DNA of 64,000 nt, taken from contig NZ_NKHP01000014.1 of the NCBI RefSeq assembly GCF_014467235.1, positions 1 to 64,000 of the forward strand, read 5' to 3'. This stretch comes from Xenorhabdus indica (GTDB lineage: Bacteria > Pseudomonadota > Gammaproteobacteria > Enterobacterales > Enterobacteriaceae). Below the pieces are notes generated by a model. It did not search any database and was not told where the DNA came from. It was given only the letters and a program-made list of their open reading frames with translations. Positions 8,669 to 19,302 of the stretch are shown here, piece after piece (within the stretch, counting starts at the first letter, position 1; each line of letters opens with the position of its first letter). Both the position numbers and the translations under genes were made by a program.

Positions 8669-9460
8669 TTAATTGAATGAATGTGCTTGATCGGGGTATG
8701 TGCCGTTTTCCACCTGTTCAATATACAGGTTGATGGCATCCCTGATGTTGCCGGTTTCTTTGAGAAAATCTTTGGCAAATTTTGGTGGTTTTGCGGTAAT
8801 GCCCAAAGCATCATGCATGACGAGGATCTGACCATCAGTTTGATTGCCCGCACCAATGCCAATAACCGGGATTTCCAGCGCTTCAGTCACTTTCCGTGCG
8901 AGTTCTGCTGGTACACATTCCAGCACTAATAACTGCATCCCGGCTTTTTCTAAGGCAATAGCATCGTTAATTAATTGTTGAGCTGTGGGCTCATCACGCC
9001 CTTGTACTTTATAGCCCCCTAATATGTTAACGGCTTGTGGTGTCAGCCCCAGATGCCCGCAAACGGGAACGGATCGGGCGGTCAGCATTTTTACTGTCTC
9101 ACACAGCCAGCTTCCACCTTCAATTTTGACCATATTAGCGCCTGAACGCATTAAAATAGCGGCATTATTGCAGCCTTGCTCTGGAGTGGCATAACTCATG
9201 AAAGGCATATCGGCGATCAGAAAAGCATGGGGAGCACCAGCGCGGACGCTTCGGGTATGGTAGGCAATATCTTCTACTGTAACCGGTAAGGTAGAATCAA
9301 ACCCTTGCACAGTCATGCCGAGTGAATCGCCAATAAGCATGACATTGATACCTTGGGCAGCAAACAGGTGAGCGAAGCTAGCATCGTAAGCCGTAATTGT
9401 AGCAAACTTACGTTTCTCTTTTTTTAACTGGCTCAGGTCAGCCAGAGATATTGGTTTCAT
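8669..9460 (-). CDS. panB: 3-methyl-2-oxobutanoate hydroxymethyltransferase
   Basis: Transfers a hydroxymethyl group from methylene-tetrahydrofolate to alpha-ketoisovalerate, giving ketopantoate, the first committed step to pantothenate. The 263 residues match the family length. Conserved blocks: '[19 protein letters not shown]' and '[12 protein letters not shown]' (Mg-binding Asp), 'KIEGG' with the substrate-binding Lys/Glu, '[12 protein letters not shown]', and '[21 protein letters not shown]' with its catalytic Glu/His surroundings. A strong AGGAGG ribosome site lies before the ATG. Order folK-panB-panC on one strand suggests a co-transcribed coenzyme cluster downstream of pcnB. Confidence 0.97.
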   Translation of the reverse strand: MKPISLADLSQLKKEKRKFATITAYDASFAHLFAAQGINVMLIGDSLGMTVQGFDSTLPVTVEDIAYHTRSVRAGAPHAFLIADMPFMSYATPEQGCNNAAILMRSGANMVKIEGGSWLCETVKMLTARSVPVCGHLGLTPQAVNILGGYKVQGRDEPTAQQLINDAIALEKAGMQLLVLECVPAELARKVTEALEIPVIGIGAGNQTDGQILVMHDALGITAKPPKFAKDFLKETGNIRDAINLYIEQVENGTYPDQAHSFN

Positions 9461-9505
9461 TATTACCTCCTGAATAGTTATACCCTTTATTTTTTGCGTA
9501 CTGTG

Positions 9506-10000
9506 CTACAACCAAAACGTCAGGCCATTTTCTGGAACATGTTTTAATCGTTCTGCCAATGTTTCTTTATCAGGAAACACGAGATCCGGTGCAATTTCTG
9601 CAAGCGGATAAAGCATAAATTCGCGTTGTTTTAAACCGTAGTGGGGAATAGTCAGACGTTCAGTATTAATTGTTTGGTCACCGAATAACATGATATCCAG
9701 ATCAAGTGTTCTCGGCCCCCAACGCTCATCTTTGCGGACACGTCCTTGAGCCAGCTCTATCGCCTGAGTGTGATCAAGCAAGGTTTCTGGTAGTAAGTGA
9801 GTATCCAATGCAACAGCCAGATTGAGATAGTCTGGCTGATCCTGTGGTCCCAACGGTTTAGTGCGATAAAATGAGGAACGTGCAATAAAAGTTGTTTCAG
9901 GGATTGTTTTCAGGGCAGCAAGTGCATTATCAACTTGCTGCAAAGGATCAGCCTGATTACTGCCAATAGCGATGTAAACCCTGGTCATAGTATTAGACAT
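9506..10000 (-). CDS. folK: 6-hydroxymethyl-7,8-dihydropterin pyrophosphokinase
   Basis: Transfers pyrophosphate from ATP to 6-hydroxymethyl-7,8-dihydropterin in folate synthesis. The 164-residue protein has 'VYIAIGSNQADPLQQVDNAL' at the start, 'SSFYRTKPLGPQDQPDYLN' (pterin-binding loop) and the family signature 'RWGPRTLDLDIMLF' with the two Mg-binding Asp residues. The ATG at 10000 and an alternative at 9988 (MTRVYIA) are both plausible; the second matches the E. coli N-terminus better. It starts eight bases after the pcnB stop, as expected for the pcnB-folK pair. Confidence 0.95.
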   Translation of the reverse strand: MSNTMTRVYIAIGSNQADPLQQVDNALAALKTIPETTFIARSSFYRTKPLGPQDQPDYLNLAVALDTHLLPETLLDHTQAIELAQGRVRKDERWGPRTLDLDIMLFGDQTINTERLTIPHYGLKQREFMLYPLAEIAPDLVFPDKETLAERLKHVPENGLTFWL

Positions 10001-10008
10001 GATTCCAG

Positions 10009-11556
10009 TTAATTCCTGTTATGGCGAGGGCGATTATAACCACCCCGGTGATGGCGTGTTCTGCGACGAACAGGCTCACAGCCAAGTTCAGAGATCATGC
10101 CCCGCTGTTGTGAAGGTGTTGATTGTTGGAATTTTGTCCACCAGTGCACTAGTTCTTTCAGTTCATGACGTGGTTCAACGCTGGCACGCAATTCCAGTAA
10201 ATCAAAAGCAGCCCGGAATTTTGGGTGCTCCATCAATTTATTTGCTCGTTTCCCCTGACGGCGCGGCAGGCGAAGCTGCAATAGCCAAATATCACGCATA
10301 GTTGTGGTATGGCGTTTCGGAATGGCAATTGAACGGCACTGTTCATCAAGAATATCATTCATCGCCAGAGCAAAGGCATCGTAATACTGTAAGCCACTTT
10401 CCTGCGTCAGTTTTTCCGCATGTTCAATCAGTGGATACCATAATATTGCCGCAAATAAGAAAGCAGGATTGACCCGCTTGTCATGCTGGAGACGATAATC
10501 GGTATTTTTTAATACCTGCTGCAACAGTTTTTCCATCGCTGAATCACCGTGTTGGGTGAATCCACGTTGGATTAGCGGGAATAATGGCTCAAATAGCTGG
10601 TATTCACGCAGTAACTTATAAGTACTGTAACCGTGCCCTGCCTGTAGTAGTTTCAGGGATTCATCGAATAGACGGGCGGGAGGAATCTCTCTTAGCAGAA
10701 ACGCAAGACGTGGGATAGGTTCGGCAGTGGTCTCATTGATAGTCATGTTTAGCTTGCTGGCGAAACGGATGGCCCGCAGCATCCGTACTGGATCTTCGCG
10801 ATAGCGAGTTTCCGGATCACCAATCAGGCGAATAATCCCTTCTTCCAGATCGGCCATTCCACCGACATAATCCCGTAGGGCGAAATCTTCAATACCGTAA
10901 TAGAGGCTATTGATAGTGAAATCGCGGCGGATGGCGTCTTCTTCCACTGAACCAAAGATATTGTCACGCAGTAACATTCCACTTTGAGCTTTGTGTGACT
11001 GATTGCGGTCATTGCATTCAGTCTGTTCATGTGATCCACGGAATGTGGCAACTTCAATCACATCTGGCCCAAACATAATGTGGGCAAGGCGAAAACGGCG
11101 ACCAACAAGGCGGCAGTTACGGAATAATTTACGTACTTGCTCTGGTGTTGCGTTGGTAGCAATGTCAAAATCTTTCGGTTTTTTGTGCAGTAATAAGTCA
11201 CGTACACCGCCGCCTACCAAATAAGCCTCGAAGCCAGATTTATTCAGGCGGTATAGAACCTTCAATGCATTTTCACTGATATCTTTGCGTGAAATAGGGT
11301 GCTGTTCCCGCGGGATCACGGTGATCAGGGGGGCAGAATGTTTTGCCTTTCCAGATGTTTTCTTCATTTTGATGTTTTCGGCATTTGATGAAGATATGCG
11401 ATTCACTCTGCTATGTTTAGGCAGAGTGCTGCTCTCTGTTTGAGCAGAATGGTCAGATATGGTGACTGGCCTTTCACTGGCTGCCTGTGTTTCGCGTTTT
11501 ATCTTGGTTTCGCGGATCAGCAAATTACGGCAGAAAGTTGCTACTCGGTTAAAAAT
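10009..11556 (-). CDS. pcnB: Poly(A) polymerase I, ATT start
   Basis: Adds poly(A) tails that mark RNAs for decay. The nucleotidyltransferase core shows '[30 protein letters not shown]' split around the catalytic GG and DxD (KDFDIAT), '[13 protein letters not shown]', and '[19 protein letters not shown]'. The C-terminus is basic and Arg-rich as in E. coli. The first ATG/GTG/TTG in frame is TTG at 11523, but upstream the frame reads [11 protein letters not shown], matching the E. coli N-terminus (MFTRVANFCRK), which is translated from AUU. Here ATT at 11556-11554 follows GAGGTG at the same short spacing. This gives 515 residues. Relative to E. coli (about 465), roughly 40 extra residues, Ser/Lys-rich, lie between the N-terminal peptide and 'VIPREQH'. 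Confidence 0.93.
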   Translation of the reverse strand: MFNRVATFCRNLLIRETKIKRETQAASERPVTISDHSAQTESSTLPKHSRVNRISSSNAENIKMKKTSGKAKHSAPLITVIPREQHPISRKDISENALKVLYRLNKSGFEAYLVGGGVRDLLLHKKPKDFDIATNATPEQVRKLFRNCRLVGRRFRLAHIMFGPDVIEVATFRGSHEQTECNDRNQSHKAQSGMLLRDNIFGSVEEDAIRRDFTINSLYYGIEDFALRDYVGGMADLEEGIIRLIGDPETRYREDPVRMLRAIRFASKLNMTINETTAEPIPRLAFLLREIPPARLFDESLKLLQAGHGYSTYKLLREYQLFEPLFPLIQRGFTQHGDSAMEKLLQQVLKNTDYRLQHDKRVNPAFLFAAILWYPLIEHAEKLTQESGLQYYDAFALAMNDILDEQCRSIAIPKRHTTTMRDIWLLQLRLPRRQGKRANKLMEHPKFRAAFDLLELRASVEPRHELKELVHWWTKFQQSTPSQQRGMISELGCEPVRRRTRHHRGGYNRPRHNRN

Positions 11557-11660
11557 GGTACACCTCGATAGTGACGAATCAAATTAAAACAAAAAAACAG
11601 CCGCTAATCATAACTTACTGGACATTCTTTGAGAATGCTTGCAGTGCCAATAGCAACACT

Positions 11661-12575
11661 TTATTTAAATTGTCTATTGATTATGTTTTGGGGCGGAACA
11701 TGATTTATATTCCAACCAATGATAGCCTGTTTTAATAATTGATCTGTGGTGAGATCTTGCCAGCCTGCGATGGTTGGTTGGTTTAAAAATGATAACGCAT
11801 CAATAAGCAATGGACGTGGATCATCAAGAGGGATCGGTTTTGCATGATTTTGCTTGGAAAGTTTATTGCCCTCTTTATTTAATACAAGAGGCAAATGTAC
11901 ATAATCTGGCGTTTTAAAATTCAGATACCGATATAAGGATATTTGGCGAACGGTAGGTTCGATCAAATCTGCTCCTCTGACAATTTCAGTGATGCCTTGA
12001 TAGTTATCGTCAATAACAACGACAAGATTATAGGCAAATAAACCATCTTTGCGATGGATAATGAAATCTTCTTCAGCCATTTTTGCAGATACGGTGATAT
12101 TTCCCTGTAATTTGTCGTAAAAACTATAAACGGGATACTGTTGTTGCAGGCGAATGGCGGCATTACGGGTTGGCAGGTGTAAATGCTGGCAGAAACCATC
12201 ATAAAATCCGCCCAAATGCTGAATGCGCTGGCGGGTACAGTTACAGTAATAACTGTTCCCCTGTTGTAGTAGCTGCTCAAGTATCTCCCGGTAAGCGTCG
12301 TGACGTTGGGATTGGTACAGTACTTCTCCGTCCCAGTGAAGGCCGTAGTGCTCTAATGCCTGTAATATCCTATCTGCTGAGCCGGAAACTTCTCGCGGAG
12401 GATCGATGTCATCAATCCGCATCAGCCATTTTCCTTGGTAAGCACGCGCCTGTAAGTAACTGCCCAGTGCTGTCACCAGAGAACCAAAATGGAGATCGCC
12501 AGATGGGGATGGCGCAAAACGCCCAATATACAACGGAGGATGTTTATCCAATGGAAAGTATTCGGATTGAGTCAT
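11661..12575 (-). CDS. gluQ: Glutamyl-queuosine tRNA(Asp) synthetase
   Basis: A truncated glutamyl-tRNA synthetase paralogue that attaches glutamate to the queuosine of tRNA-Asp. The 304-residue protein keeps the catalytic domain ('[25 protein letters not shown]' as the HIGH region, '[10 protein letters not shown]' as the KLSKQ loop) and the zinc-binding Cys cluster ('[10 protein letters not shown] ... GFYDGFCQ'), and lacks the anticodon-binding domain. The order dksA-gluQ-pcnB is the enterobacterial one, with 57 bp and a hairpin between dksA and gluQ. Confidence 0.95.
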   Translation of the reverse strand: MTQSEYFPLDKHPPLYIGRFAPSPSGDLHFGSLVTALGSYLQARAYQGKWLMRIDDIDPPREVSGSADRILQALEHYGLHWDGEVLYQSQRHDAYREILEQLLQQGNSYYCNCTRQRIQHLGGFYDGFCQHLHLPTRNAAIRLQQQYPVYSFYDKLQGNITVSAKMAEEDFIIHRKDGLFAYNLVVVIDDNYQGITEIVRGADLIEPTVRQISLYRYLNFKTPDYVHLPLVLNKEGNKLSKQNHAKPIPLDDPRPLLIDALSFLNQPTIAGWQDLTTDQLLKQAIIGWNINHVPPQNIINRQFK

Positions 12576-12596
12576 GTCAGGGTCAGTTAAGGGAGT

Positions 12597-12620
12597 ATAC
12601 GGCGCCTTTCAGCGCCGTAT
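12597..12620 (-). terminator. Hairpin between dksA and gluQ
   Basis: ATACGGCGC (12597-12605) and GCGCCGTAT (12612-12620) form a 9-bp GC-rich stem with a six-base loop. It follows the dksA stop by 12 bp on the minus strand. No long T run follows, so it may only attenuate transcription into gluQ. Confidence 0.55.
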
Positions 12621-12632
12621 TCAACCCATCAG

Positions 12633-13088
12633 TTAGCCAGCCATTTGCTTTTCGCGAATTTCAGCTAACGTTTTACAGTCAATACATAAATCAGCTGTAG
12701 GGCGAGCTTCTAAACGACGAATGCCGATTTCAACCCCACAGGATTCACAATAGCCGAAGTCATCATCTTCGACTTTCTTCAGCGTTTTTTCGATCTTCTT
12801 GATCAACTTACGTTCACGATCCCGATTACGTAATTCAAGACTGAATTCTTCTTCTTGCGCCGCACGGTCAACCGGATCAGGGAAGTTCGCTGCCTCATCT
12901 TGCATATGAGATACAGTACGGTCTACTTCATCCCTGAGTTGATTGCGCCATGCTTCCAGAATCAGCTTGAAATGCGTTAACTGGGCATCGTTCATGTATT
13001 CTTCGCCTGGCTTTTCCTGGTAAGGTTCTACCCCAGCGATGGCGAGAATGCTCAAGGACGAGGTTTTACGTTTTTGCCCTTCTTGCAT
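12633..13088 (-). CDS. dksA: RNA polymerase-binding factor DksA
   Basis: Binds the RNA polymerase secondary channel and, with ppGpp, adjusts rRNA and amino-acid promoters. The 151-residue protein is nearly identical in layout to E. coli: coiled coil with the tip acidic residues Asp71 and Asp74 ([11 protein letters not shown]) and a four-Cys zinc finger at Cys114, 117, 135 and 138. The open frame runs back to 13184, but the ATG at 13088 has AAGGAG seven bases upstream and gives the exact family length. relA in this window makes the partner signal ppGpp. Confidence 0.98.
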   Translation of the reverse strand: MQEGQKRKTSSLSILAIAGVEPYQEKPGEEYMNDAQLTHFKLILEAWRNQLRDEVDRTVSHMQDEAANFPDPVDRAAQEEEFSLELRNRDRERKLIKKIEKTLKKVEDDDFGYCESCGVEIGIRRLEARPTADLCIDCKTLAEIREKQMAG

Positions 13089-13282
13089 AATGCTTCTCCT
13101 TACACACGCACTATCAAACGCCCCCCCAACAGTAGGGGGAAAAAATAGGCCGCTATAAATAGCAGATGACTGCGAGGTTGGCAATTATTCCTACCATTAG
13201 TTTTGCAATGGTGTGAAGGCAGCCGTGTTTACTGCCTAAATATGTTGCAAAACTTACCTCATTAGCATGATCTGTTTACAAA

Positions 13283-13993
13283 TCATCCTATTGATACAAA
13301 AGGCAATTTGTGACTTAGAACCATCCTGTTTTCTGTCATGCTGGCCCCGTAACAAATTACTTCGACCCCTAAATTGCATGCTTGTTCCAAAAGAAAAGCA
13401 TAATCGTGGTCAATATGTTTTGCTGCCATCACTTGACTGATACCGGAATGTAAAACAGCAAAGCACAGGACAGCACGTTGTCCCTGTTGCGCTATCAATG
13501 ATAGTTCACGTAAATGTTTTTGCCCACGAATTGTCACAGCATCAGGGAAATATCCTTTATTGTCTTGCAATAAGGTGACCGATTTTATTTCAATATAGCA
13601 ATTAACTTTTTGTTTTGACTCTAACAATAAATCTATCCTGCTTTTCTCTTTTCCATAGCTCACTTCGCGGTTGATTTTTTCGTAGCCGGATAATTCTGAA
13701 ATTAGATTTTTTTCAATAGATTGATAAACCAGATCATTAGCTCGCAGTGTATTCACGCAAATCCAATGCCCGTTTTGAGTTTGTGTCAGCTCCCAGCTAT
13801 TGGGATATTTACGCTTAGGATTGTCTGATGTGGAATACCACACGGTATCTCCGGGAGTTGCACAGCCTGTCATCGCGCCGGTATTGGCACAGTGTATGGT
13901 GAGCGTTTCACCTTCTGGAGTGAGGACATCTGCCAGAAAACGTTTATAGCGACGAATTAATGTCGCAGGCTTCAATGGTGGAGAAAATTCCAT
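13283..13993 (-). CDS. sfsA: SfsA family DNA/RNA-nuclease-like protein
   Basis: A 236-residue member of the sugar fermentation stimulation protein A family. N-terminal OB-like part '[12 protein letters not shown]...[17 protein letters not shown]' and a C-terminal part with a PD-(D/E)XK-like core: 'SRIDLLLES', '[11 protein letters not shown]' and '[13 protein letters not shown]'. First linked to maltose metabolism in E. coli; its biochemical role is unsettled. It lies upstream of dksA on the same strand, as in E. coli, 194 bp away, and is divergent from hrpB. Confidence 0.95.
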   Translation of the reverse strand: MEFSPPLKPATLIRRYKRFLADVLTPEGETLTIHCANTGAMTGCATPGDTVWYSTSDNPKRKYPNSWELTQTQNGHWICVNTLRANDLVYQSIEKNLISELSGYEKINREVSYGKEKSRIDLLLESKQKVNCYIEIKSVTLLQDNKGYFPDAVTIRGQKHLRELSLIAQQGQRAVLCFAVLHSGISQVMAAKHIDHDYAFLLEQACNLGVEVICYGASMTENRMVLSHKLPFVSIG

Positions 13994-14132
13994 AAACTTT
14001 CCTTTATAACTAACAGGTTCACTATCATTAAGTCATATGCATGAAGTCACTTGAGCATGAACTAAAATTAAACATGAAGATGAAATTAAACGTGAACTGA
14101 AATTAAAATCACCAATGCTACAATGACAGCCC

Positions 14133-16661
14133 TTGAAAGTTAATTGCTATGGTGAGCCTTTGTTATTACCTATTTATGACGTTGTAGACTCTGTCATAAC
14201 GCAGTTGGAGACCTCAAAACAGGTTTTATTACATGCTCCGACAGGCGCAGGAAAATCAACCGGATTACCGCTGGCAATCCTGAATAATACCCGGTTTAGT
14301 GGACGCATTATTATGTTGGAACCACGACGTCTTGCAGCGCGTAGTGTTGCTGAACGTCTGGCAGAGCAATTGAATGAACCAGTAGGTATGACAGTAGGTT
14401 ACCGAATGCGTTCGGAGACTAAAGTCAGTGCCTCCACACGCCTTGAAATAGTGACTGAGGGGATCTTGACCCGGATGCTGCAACAAGATCCTGAATTGAG
14501 TGATGTCTCTCTTGTCATTCTTGATGAATTTCACGAACGCAGCTTACAGGCCGATCTTGCGCTGGCTCTGTTGCTGGATGTGCAGGAAGGGCTGCGCGAC
14601 GATTTACGTATTCTGGTTATGTCAGCCACGCTGGATAATCAGCGCCTTTCTTGTCTGTTACCTGAAGCACCTGTGGTTGTATCAGAAGGCCGTAGTTATC
14701 CAGTGGTGAGAAGTTACCATCCACTTCCTGCTCATCTGCCTTTTGAACAAACAGTGGCTTCCACAGTATTACGCTTATTACAGCAAGAGACAGGCTCCTT
14801 ACTGCTATTTTTACCTGGTGCGGGTGAAATTCAGCGTGTATTGGCTCAGTTGGAGGGCAAGGTTAATAACGAGACATTATTGTGCCCACTATACGGTGCT
14901 TTATCACTAGCAGAACAGCGCAAAGCAATAGCGCCTGCTCCGGCAGGAATGCGTAAGGTGGTACTGGCGACTAATATTGCAGAAACCAGTCTGACGATTG
15001 AGGGAATTCGTCTGGTGGTGGATAGTGGTCTGGAACGTACCAGCCGATTTGAACCAAAGAGCGGTTTAACCCGTTTGATTACCCAACGCATCAGTCAGGC
15101 ATCAATGATTCAACGAGCGGGTCGGGCGGGCAGGTTGGAAGCTGGCGTATGTTGGCATTTATTTAGTCAAGAGCAGGCTGAGCGTGCTACAGAGCACAGT
15201 GAACCGGAAATTCTGCATTCAGATTTGAGTAACTTGCTGCTTTCTTTATTGCAGTGGGGATGTCGTGACAGTGGCCAATTACATTGGTTAGACAATCCAC
15301 CACAAGCTGCCCTGGCTGTTGCCCAATCTCTACTTACTCGATTGGGAGCACTGGATGACAAGCAACAATTAACAGCCCGTGGTTGGCGAATGACCGAATC
15401 CGGTTGCGAGCCTCGTTTGGCCGCTATTTTATGTCTGGCAAGAGAATGGTGTTCAAGTAAAGGATCATGTGTGGAGAAAGCATCGGCAGGGGAAGCCCTG
15501 GCAACAGCAGCGAAACTGGTTGCGATCCTTGAGGAGCCGCCACGATGGGGGCAACCGGATCTCATCCATTGTCTTACCTCCAATCAGCCTCATTGGCAGC
15601 AACGGGCAAAACAATTATTCAGAAGCCTGGTCAGAAGCCTGGCAGATAATACTGTTGCGGAGACTAACCACATTAATCTGGAGTATGTGCCTGAGTTATT
15701 GGTACAGGGTTTTCCTGACCGAATTGCGAAAAATCGTGACAATTTTGGGCGTTTTCAACTTGCTATTGGCTTGGGTGCTGTACTGGAGCGGGAAGAGTCG
15801 CTTTCAGGTGAAACATGGCTGATAGCACCGGCATTGCAGCAAGGTAGCAAAACACCGGATGCACGCATTCTGCTTGCCTGTCCGTTGAATATTGAACAAA
15901 TAATCAGGCAATATCCTGCTTTGTTTACAGAACAGACAGTGATTGAATGGGATGATAATAAGGGAACGCTGCGTGCATGGAAGCGGCTGAAATGTGGACG
16001 TTTGACGGTTAAAGCACAGCCTTTGGCAAAACCTTCTGCGACTGAATGGCAGGAAGCCCTGCTGAATTGGGTTCGACAGGAGGGACTGGCAGCTCTGGCT
16101 TGGTCACAGGAAGCATCGCAGTTGCGAATTCGTTTGCAACGGGCCGCAGAATGGCTGCCGGAAATTGAATGGCCTGCTGTTGATGATGATGCTTTATTGG
16201 ATTCTCTTGAACAGTGGCTGCAACCCGCATTGGAAATGGAACATGTGCAAGATTTGAAGAGATTGCGACAAATTGAGCTGTCATCAGCTCTTGTGACTCT
16301 TCTTGATTGGCAGCAGCGGCAAATACTGGATAATGAATTGCCTACTAATTACACTGTGCCAACTGGAAGCCGGATCAGCATTGAATATTTCTACGATAAG
16401 CCACCCGTATTATCAGTCAGAATGCAGGAAATGTACGGCGAGCAGCAAAATCCGGTTTTGGCGAAAGGGCGAATTCCTGTCGTTGTTGAGTTGTTGTCTC
16501 CGGCTCATCGTCCATTGCAGATCACCCAAGATCTCGCGGCATTTTGGCGGGGAGCTTATCGAGAGGTACAAAAAGAGATGAAAGGGCGTTATCCCAAGCA
16601 CTTATGGCCAGATGATCCTGCTAACACAGCACCGACAAGGCGCGTGAAAAAATATATTTGA
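14133..16661 (+). CDS. hrpB: ATP-dependent helicase HrpB
   Basis: DEAH/RHA-type helicase of unknown cellular target. The 842-residue frame has Walker A 'APTGAGKSTGLPL' near residue 36, motif II 'ILDEFHERSLQADLALALL', motif III 'VMSATLDN', 'TNIAETSLTIEGI' and 'QRAGRAGR' (motif VI), then the HrpB-specific C-terminal domain ending '...WPDDPANTAPTRRVKKYI'. The start is uncertain: TTG at 14133 opens the frame, but no ATG or GTG is available before the helicase core. A TTG at 14160 follows GGTGAG and would give a length closer to the E. coli protein. Divergent from sfsA; mrcB follows after 32 bp. Confidence 0.95.
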   Translation: MKVNCYGEPLLLPIYDVVDSVITQLETSKQVLLHAPTGAGKSTGLPLAILNNTRFSGRIIMLEPRRLAARSVAERLAEQLNEPVGMTVGYRMRSETKVSASTRLEIVTEGILTRMLQQDPELSDVSLVILDEFHERSLQADLALALLLDVQEGLRDDLRILVMSATLDNQRLSCLLPEAPVVVSEGRSYPVVRSYHPLPAHLPFEQTVASTVLRLLQQETGSLLLFLPGAGEIQRVLAQLEGKVNNETLLCPLYGALSLAEQRKAIAPAPAGMRKVVLATNIAETSLTIEGIRLVVDSGLERTSRFEPKSGLTRLITQRISQASMIQRAGRAGRLEAGVCWHLFSQEQAERATEHSEPEILHSDLSNLLLSLLQWGCRDSGQLHWLDNPPQAALAVAQSLLTRLGALDDKQQLTARGWRMTESGCEPRLAAILCLAREWCSSKGSCVEKASAGEALATAAKLVAILEEPPRWGQPDLIHCLTSNQPHWQQRAKQLFRSLVRSLADNTVAETNHINLEYVPELLVQGFPDRIAKNRDNFGRFQLAIGLGAVLEREESLSGETWLIAPALQQGSKTPDARILLACPLNIEQIIRQYPALFTEQTVIEWDDNKGTLRAWKRLKCGRLTVKAQPLAKPSATEWQEALLNWVRQEGLAALAWSQEASQLRIRLQRAAEWLPEIEWPAVDDDALLDSLEQWLQPALEMEHVQDLKRLRQIELSSALVTLLDWQQRQILDNELPTNYTVPTGSRISIEYFYDKPPVLSVRMQEMYGEQQNPVLAKGRIPVVVELLSPAHRPLQITQDLAAFWRGAYREVQKEMKGRYPKHLWPDDPANTAPTRRVKKYI

Positions 16662-16693
16662 TCGTTTAAAAACATTTAATTGGAGAATTCGGT

Positions 16694-19159
16694 ATGTCTG
16701 ATGATGATCGTCAGCCAATCGGACGTAAGGGTAAAAAATCGGGACATCGTCGTGGGCGTCAGGCGAATAAACGTCATCGGCGGGATGATTATGACTATGA
16801 TGATTTTGAAGGCGAAAATGATAACGACGATGAGGATGGAGTCATGACGAAAAAAGGGAACAAATCCTCGCAGATAAAAAGGCGGGGAAAATGGGTCTGG
16901 CTGCTGCTATTGAAAATCTTTATTGTGTTGACAGTACTCATTGTTATATATGGTTTTTATTTGGATAACAAAATTCGCCATCGCATTGATGGCAAAGTTT
17001 GGGATCTTCCTGCTGCGGTATATGGCCGTATGGTAAACCTTGAGCCGGGCATGAATTACAGTAAGGCTGAAATGGTTCGGTTATTGGAAGGTATGCAGTA
17101 TCGGCAGGTGACTAAAATAACCCGCGCAGGTGAGTTTGTGGTCAGGGGCAATGGTATTGAAATGTTGCGTCGGCCTTTTGATTTTCCTGATGGTAAGGAG
17201 GGGCAAATTCAGGCTCGTTTAACTTTCAATGACAATCACTTGGCCAGCATTGAAAATATGGAAAACCAGCGTCAGTTTGGTTTCTTCCGTCTTGATCCAA
17301 AACTGATCACGATGATGCAATCTGCGAATGGTGAGCAGCGCCTGTTTGTTCCGCGTTCCGGCTTTCCTGATTTACTGGTTCAGACATTATTAGAAACGGA
17401 AGATCGTTATTTCTACGAGCATGACGGCATCAGACCCCTTTCGATTGTTCGTGCAGCGCTGGAAAACCTGCTGGCAGGCCGTGCAGTTCAGGGGGGAAGT
17501 ACCTTAACTCAGCAGTTAGTTAAAAATTTATTTCTGACTAATGAACGTACCTTAAGCCGTAAAGCCAATGAAGCCTTAATGGCATTATTGCTGGATGCAC
17601 GCTACAGCAAGGATCGCATTCTTGAACTCTACCTGAATGAAGTTAACTTAGGGCAAAGTGGTGATGAGCAGATCCGCGGTTTCCCATTAGCGAGTCTTTA
17701 TTATTTCGGTCGTCCGATTGATGAACTGAGTCTGGATCAGCAAGCATTATTGGTAGGGATGGTTAAAGGGGCTTCGTGGTATAACCCGTGGCGTAATCCT
17801 AAAACCGCACTGAAACGCCGTAATGTTGTATTGAAGATCCTCCAGAATCGAAAAGTGATTGATCAGGAGCTATATGATTTGCTAAGCGCTCGTCCACTCG
17901 GTGTAAAACCCAAAAGTGATGTAATAACACCACAGCCTGCATTTATGCAGATGGTGCGTCAGGAATTACAGCAAAAGCTAGGTGATAAAGTTAATGATTT
18001 ATCCGGTGTAAAAATCTTTACTACATTAGATCCGGTTGCACAGGATGCAGCGGAGAAAGCAATAGAACAAGGTATTGCTGATCTGCGCAAGTCGCGTAAT
18101 GTGCCTAATTTAGAGGGGGCGATGGTCGTTGTTGACCGTTTCAGTGGCGAAGTCCGGGCGATGGTTGGTGGCTCGCAGCCACAATATGCGGGTTTTAACC
18201 GTGCGATGGATGCTCGTCGCTTAATCGGCTCGCTTGCCAAGCCGGCAACTTATCTGACTGCATTGAGTGAACCCGATAAATATCGTCTGAACACTTGGCT
18301 GGCGGATGAACCTATCTCAATCCCTCAGGCTGGTGGTAAACCATGGGAACCGAGGAACTTTAGCCGTAATTTCAGCGAACGAGTGATGTTGATAGATGCG
18401 TTGGCACGTTCAATCAACATCCCGACAGTCAATTTGGGGCTGGATGTGGGGTTGGATCATATTGCTAATACCTTAGTGTTACTGGGCATTCCGGCTAAAG
18501 AAATCCAGAAAGTACCTGCAATGTTGTTGGGAGCTATCAACCTGACTCCGATGGAAATGGCTCAGGAGTTTCAGACCATTGCCAGTGGAGGAAATCGGGC
18601 TAAACTCTCCGCACTGCGTTCTATCATTGCTGAGGATGGCACCGTGGTTTACCAAAGTTATCCACAGGCGGAAAGAGCTGTACCTGCCCAAGCCGCTTAT
18701 TTGACGTTATATGGTATGCAGCAAGTTGTTGCGCGGGGAACGGGCCGTTCACTGACCGGAAAATATGGCAAATATAATCTGGCGGGGAAAACGGGAACGA
18801 CCAATGATCTGCGTGACACCTGGTTTGCCGGGATTGATGGTAAGGAAGTGGCGATTGTCTGGACTGGTCTTGATAACAACGGCCCGACCAAACTGACGGG
18901 AGCAACAGGAGCATTGAAGATTTACGAACGTTATCTGGCAAATGAAACACCATTGGCTCTGAATAACCGTCCACCAGAAGGTATTGTTGATATGACAGTT
19001 AATGAAGATGGCGCCTTTAACTGTGCTGGAAATGGTATCAGAATGTTACCGGTTTGGACGGATAACCCACAAGCGTTATGTCAGCAATCTGTGCAGCCGC
19101 CAATTGAGGAAGGTAAAGAAGAGGCACCGAGCTGGTTGCGTGAGATGTTTGGGCAATAA
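16694..19159 (+). CDS. mrcB: Penicillin-binding protein 1b (bifunctional)
   Basis: Inner-membrane peptidoglycan glycosyltransferase and transpeptidase. The 821-residue protein starts with a highly charged cytoplasmic tail ([19 protein letters not shown]), has one membrane segment at about residues 66-90, a UB2H-like domain, a GT51 domain with catalytic Glu in '[11 protein letters not shown]' and '[15 protein letters not shown]', and a transpeptidase domain with the SxxK serine in 'GSLAKPAT', SxN in 'SINIPT' and 'KTGTTND'. The C-terminal tail is shorter than in E. coli, lacking the Gln-rich stretch. It follows hrpB as in E. coli, but the fhuACDB operon expected next is absent. Confidence 0.97.
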   Translation: MSDDDRQPIGRKGKKSGHRRGRQANKRHRRDDYDYDDFEGENDNDDEDGVMTKKGNKSSQIKRRGKWVWLLLLKIFIVLTVLIVIYGFYLDNKIRHRIDGKVWDLPAAVYGRMVNLEPGMNYSKAEMVRLLEGMQYRQVTKITRAGEFVVRGNGIEMLRRPFDFPDGKEGQIQARLTFNDNHLASIENMENQRQFGFFRLDPKLITMMQSANGEQRLFVPRSGFPDLLVQTLLETEDRYFYEHDGIRPLSIVRAALENLLAGRAVQGGSTLTQQLVKNLFLTNERTLSRKANEALMALLLDARYSKDRILELYLNEVNLGQSGDEQIRGFPLASLYYFGRPIDELSLDQQALLVGMVKGASWYNPWRNPKTALKRRNVVLKILQNRKVIDQELYDLLSARPLGVKPKSDVITPQPAFMQMVRQELQQKLGDKVNDLSGVKIFTTLDPVAQDAAEKAIEQGIADLRKSRNVPNLEGAMVVVDRFSGEVRAMVGGSQPQYAGFNRAMDARRLIGSLAKPATYLTALSEPDKYRLNTWLADEPISIPQAGGKPWEPRNFSRNFSERVMLIDALARSINIPTVNLGLDVGLDHIANTLVLLGIPAKEIQKVPAMLLGAINLTPMEMAQEFQTIASGGNRAKLSALRSIIAEDGTVVYQSYPQAERAVPAQAAYLTLYGMQQVVARGTGRSLTGKYGKYNLAGKTGTTNDLRDTWFAGIDGKEVAIVWTGLDNNGPTKLTGATGALKIYERYLANETPLALNNRPPEGIVDMTVNEDGAFNCAGNGIRMLPVWTDNPQALCQQSVQPPIEEGKEEAPSWLREMFGQ

Positions 19160-19184
19160 CCTGTAATTGAGCAGTGTTAAAATG

Positions 19185-19215
19185 CAATTCCCCACTCTTG
19201 AGAAGTGGGGAATTG
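19185..19215 (+). terminator. Hairpin after mrcB
   Basis: CAATTCCCCACT (19185-19196) pairs perfectly with AGTGGGGAATTG (19204-19215) around a seven-base loop, 25 bp after the mrcB stop. It lacks a T run on the plus strand, so its strength as a terminator is uncertain. Confidence 0.6.
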
Positions 19216-19302
19216 GAAAAATGAGCATGGTGATGTTGTTTTGTCGAAAAATAGATCTAAGGTTGATAATTGGGCGAGGTGATACTTAGTGGAAGCTAAG
19301 CT

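Noticed and set aside
13121..13145. Run of C and G (ccccccc...ggggg) upstream of dksA
   Set aside because: Looked like a terminator, but no T run follows in either direction; could be a leader hairpin, not enough to call.
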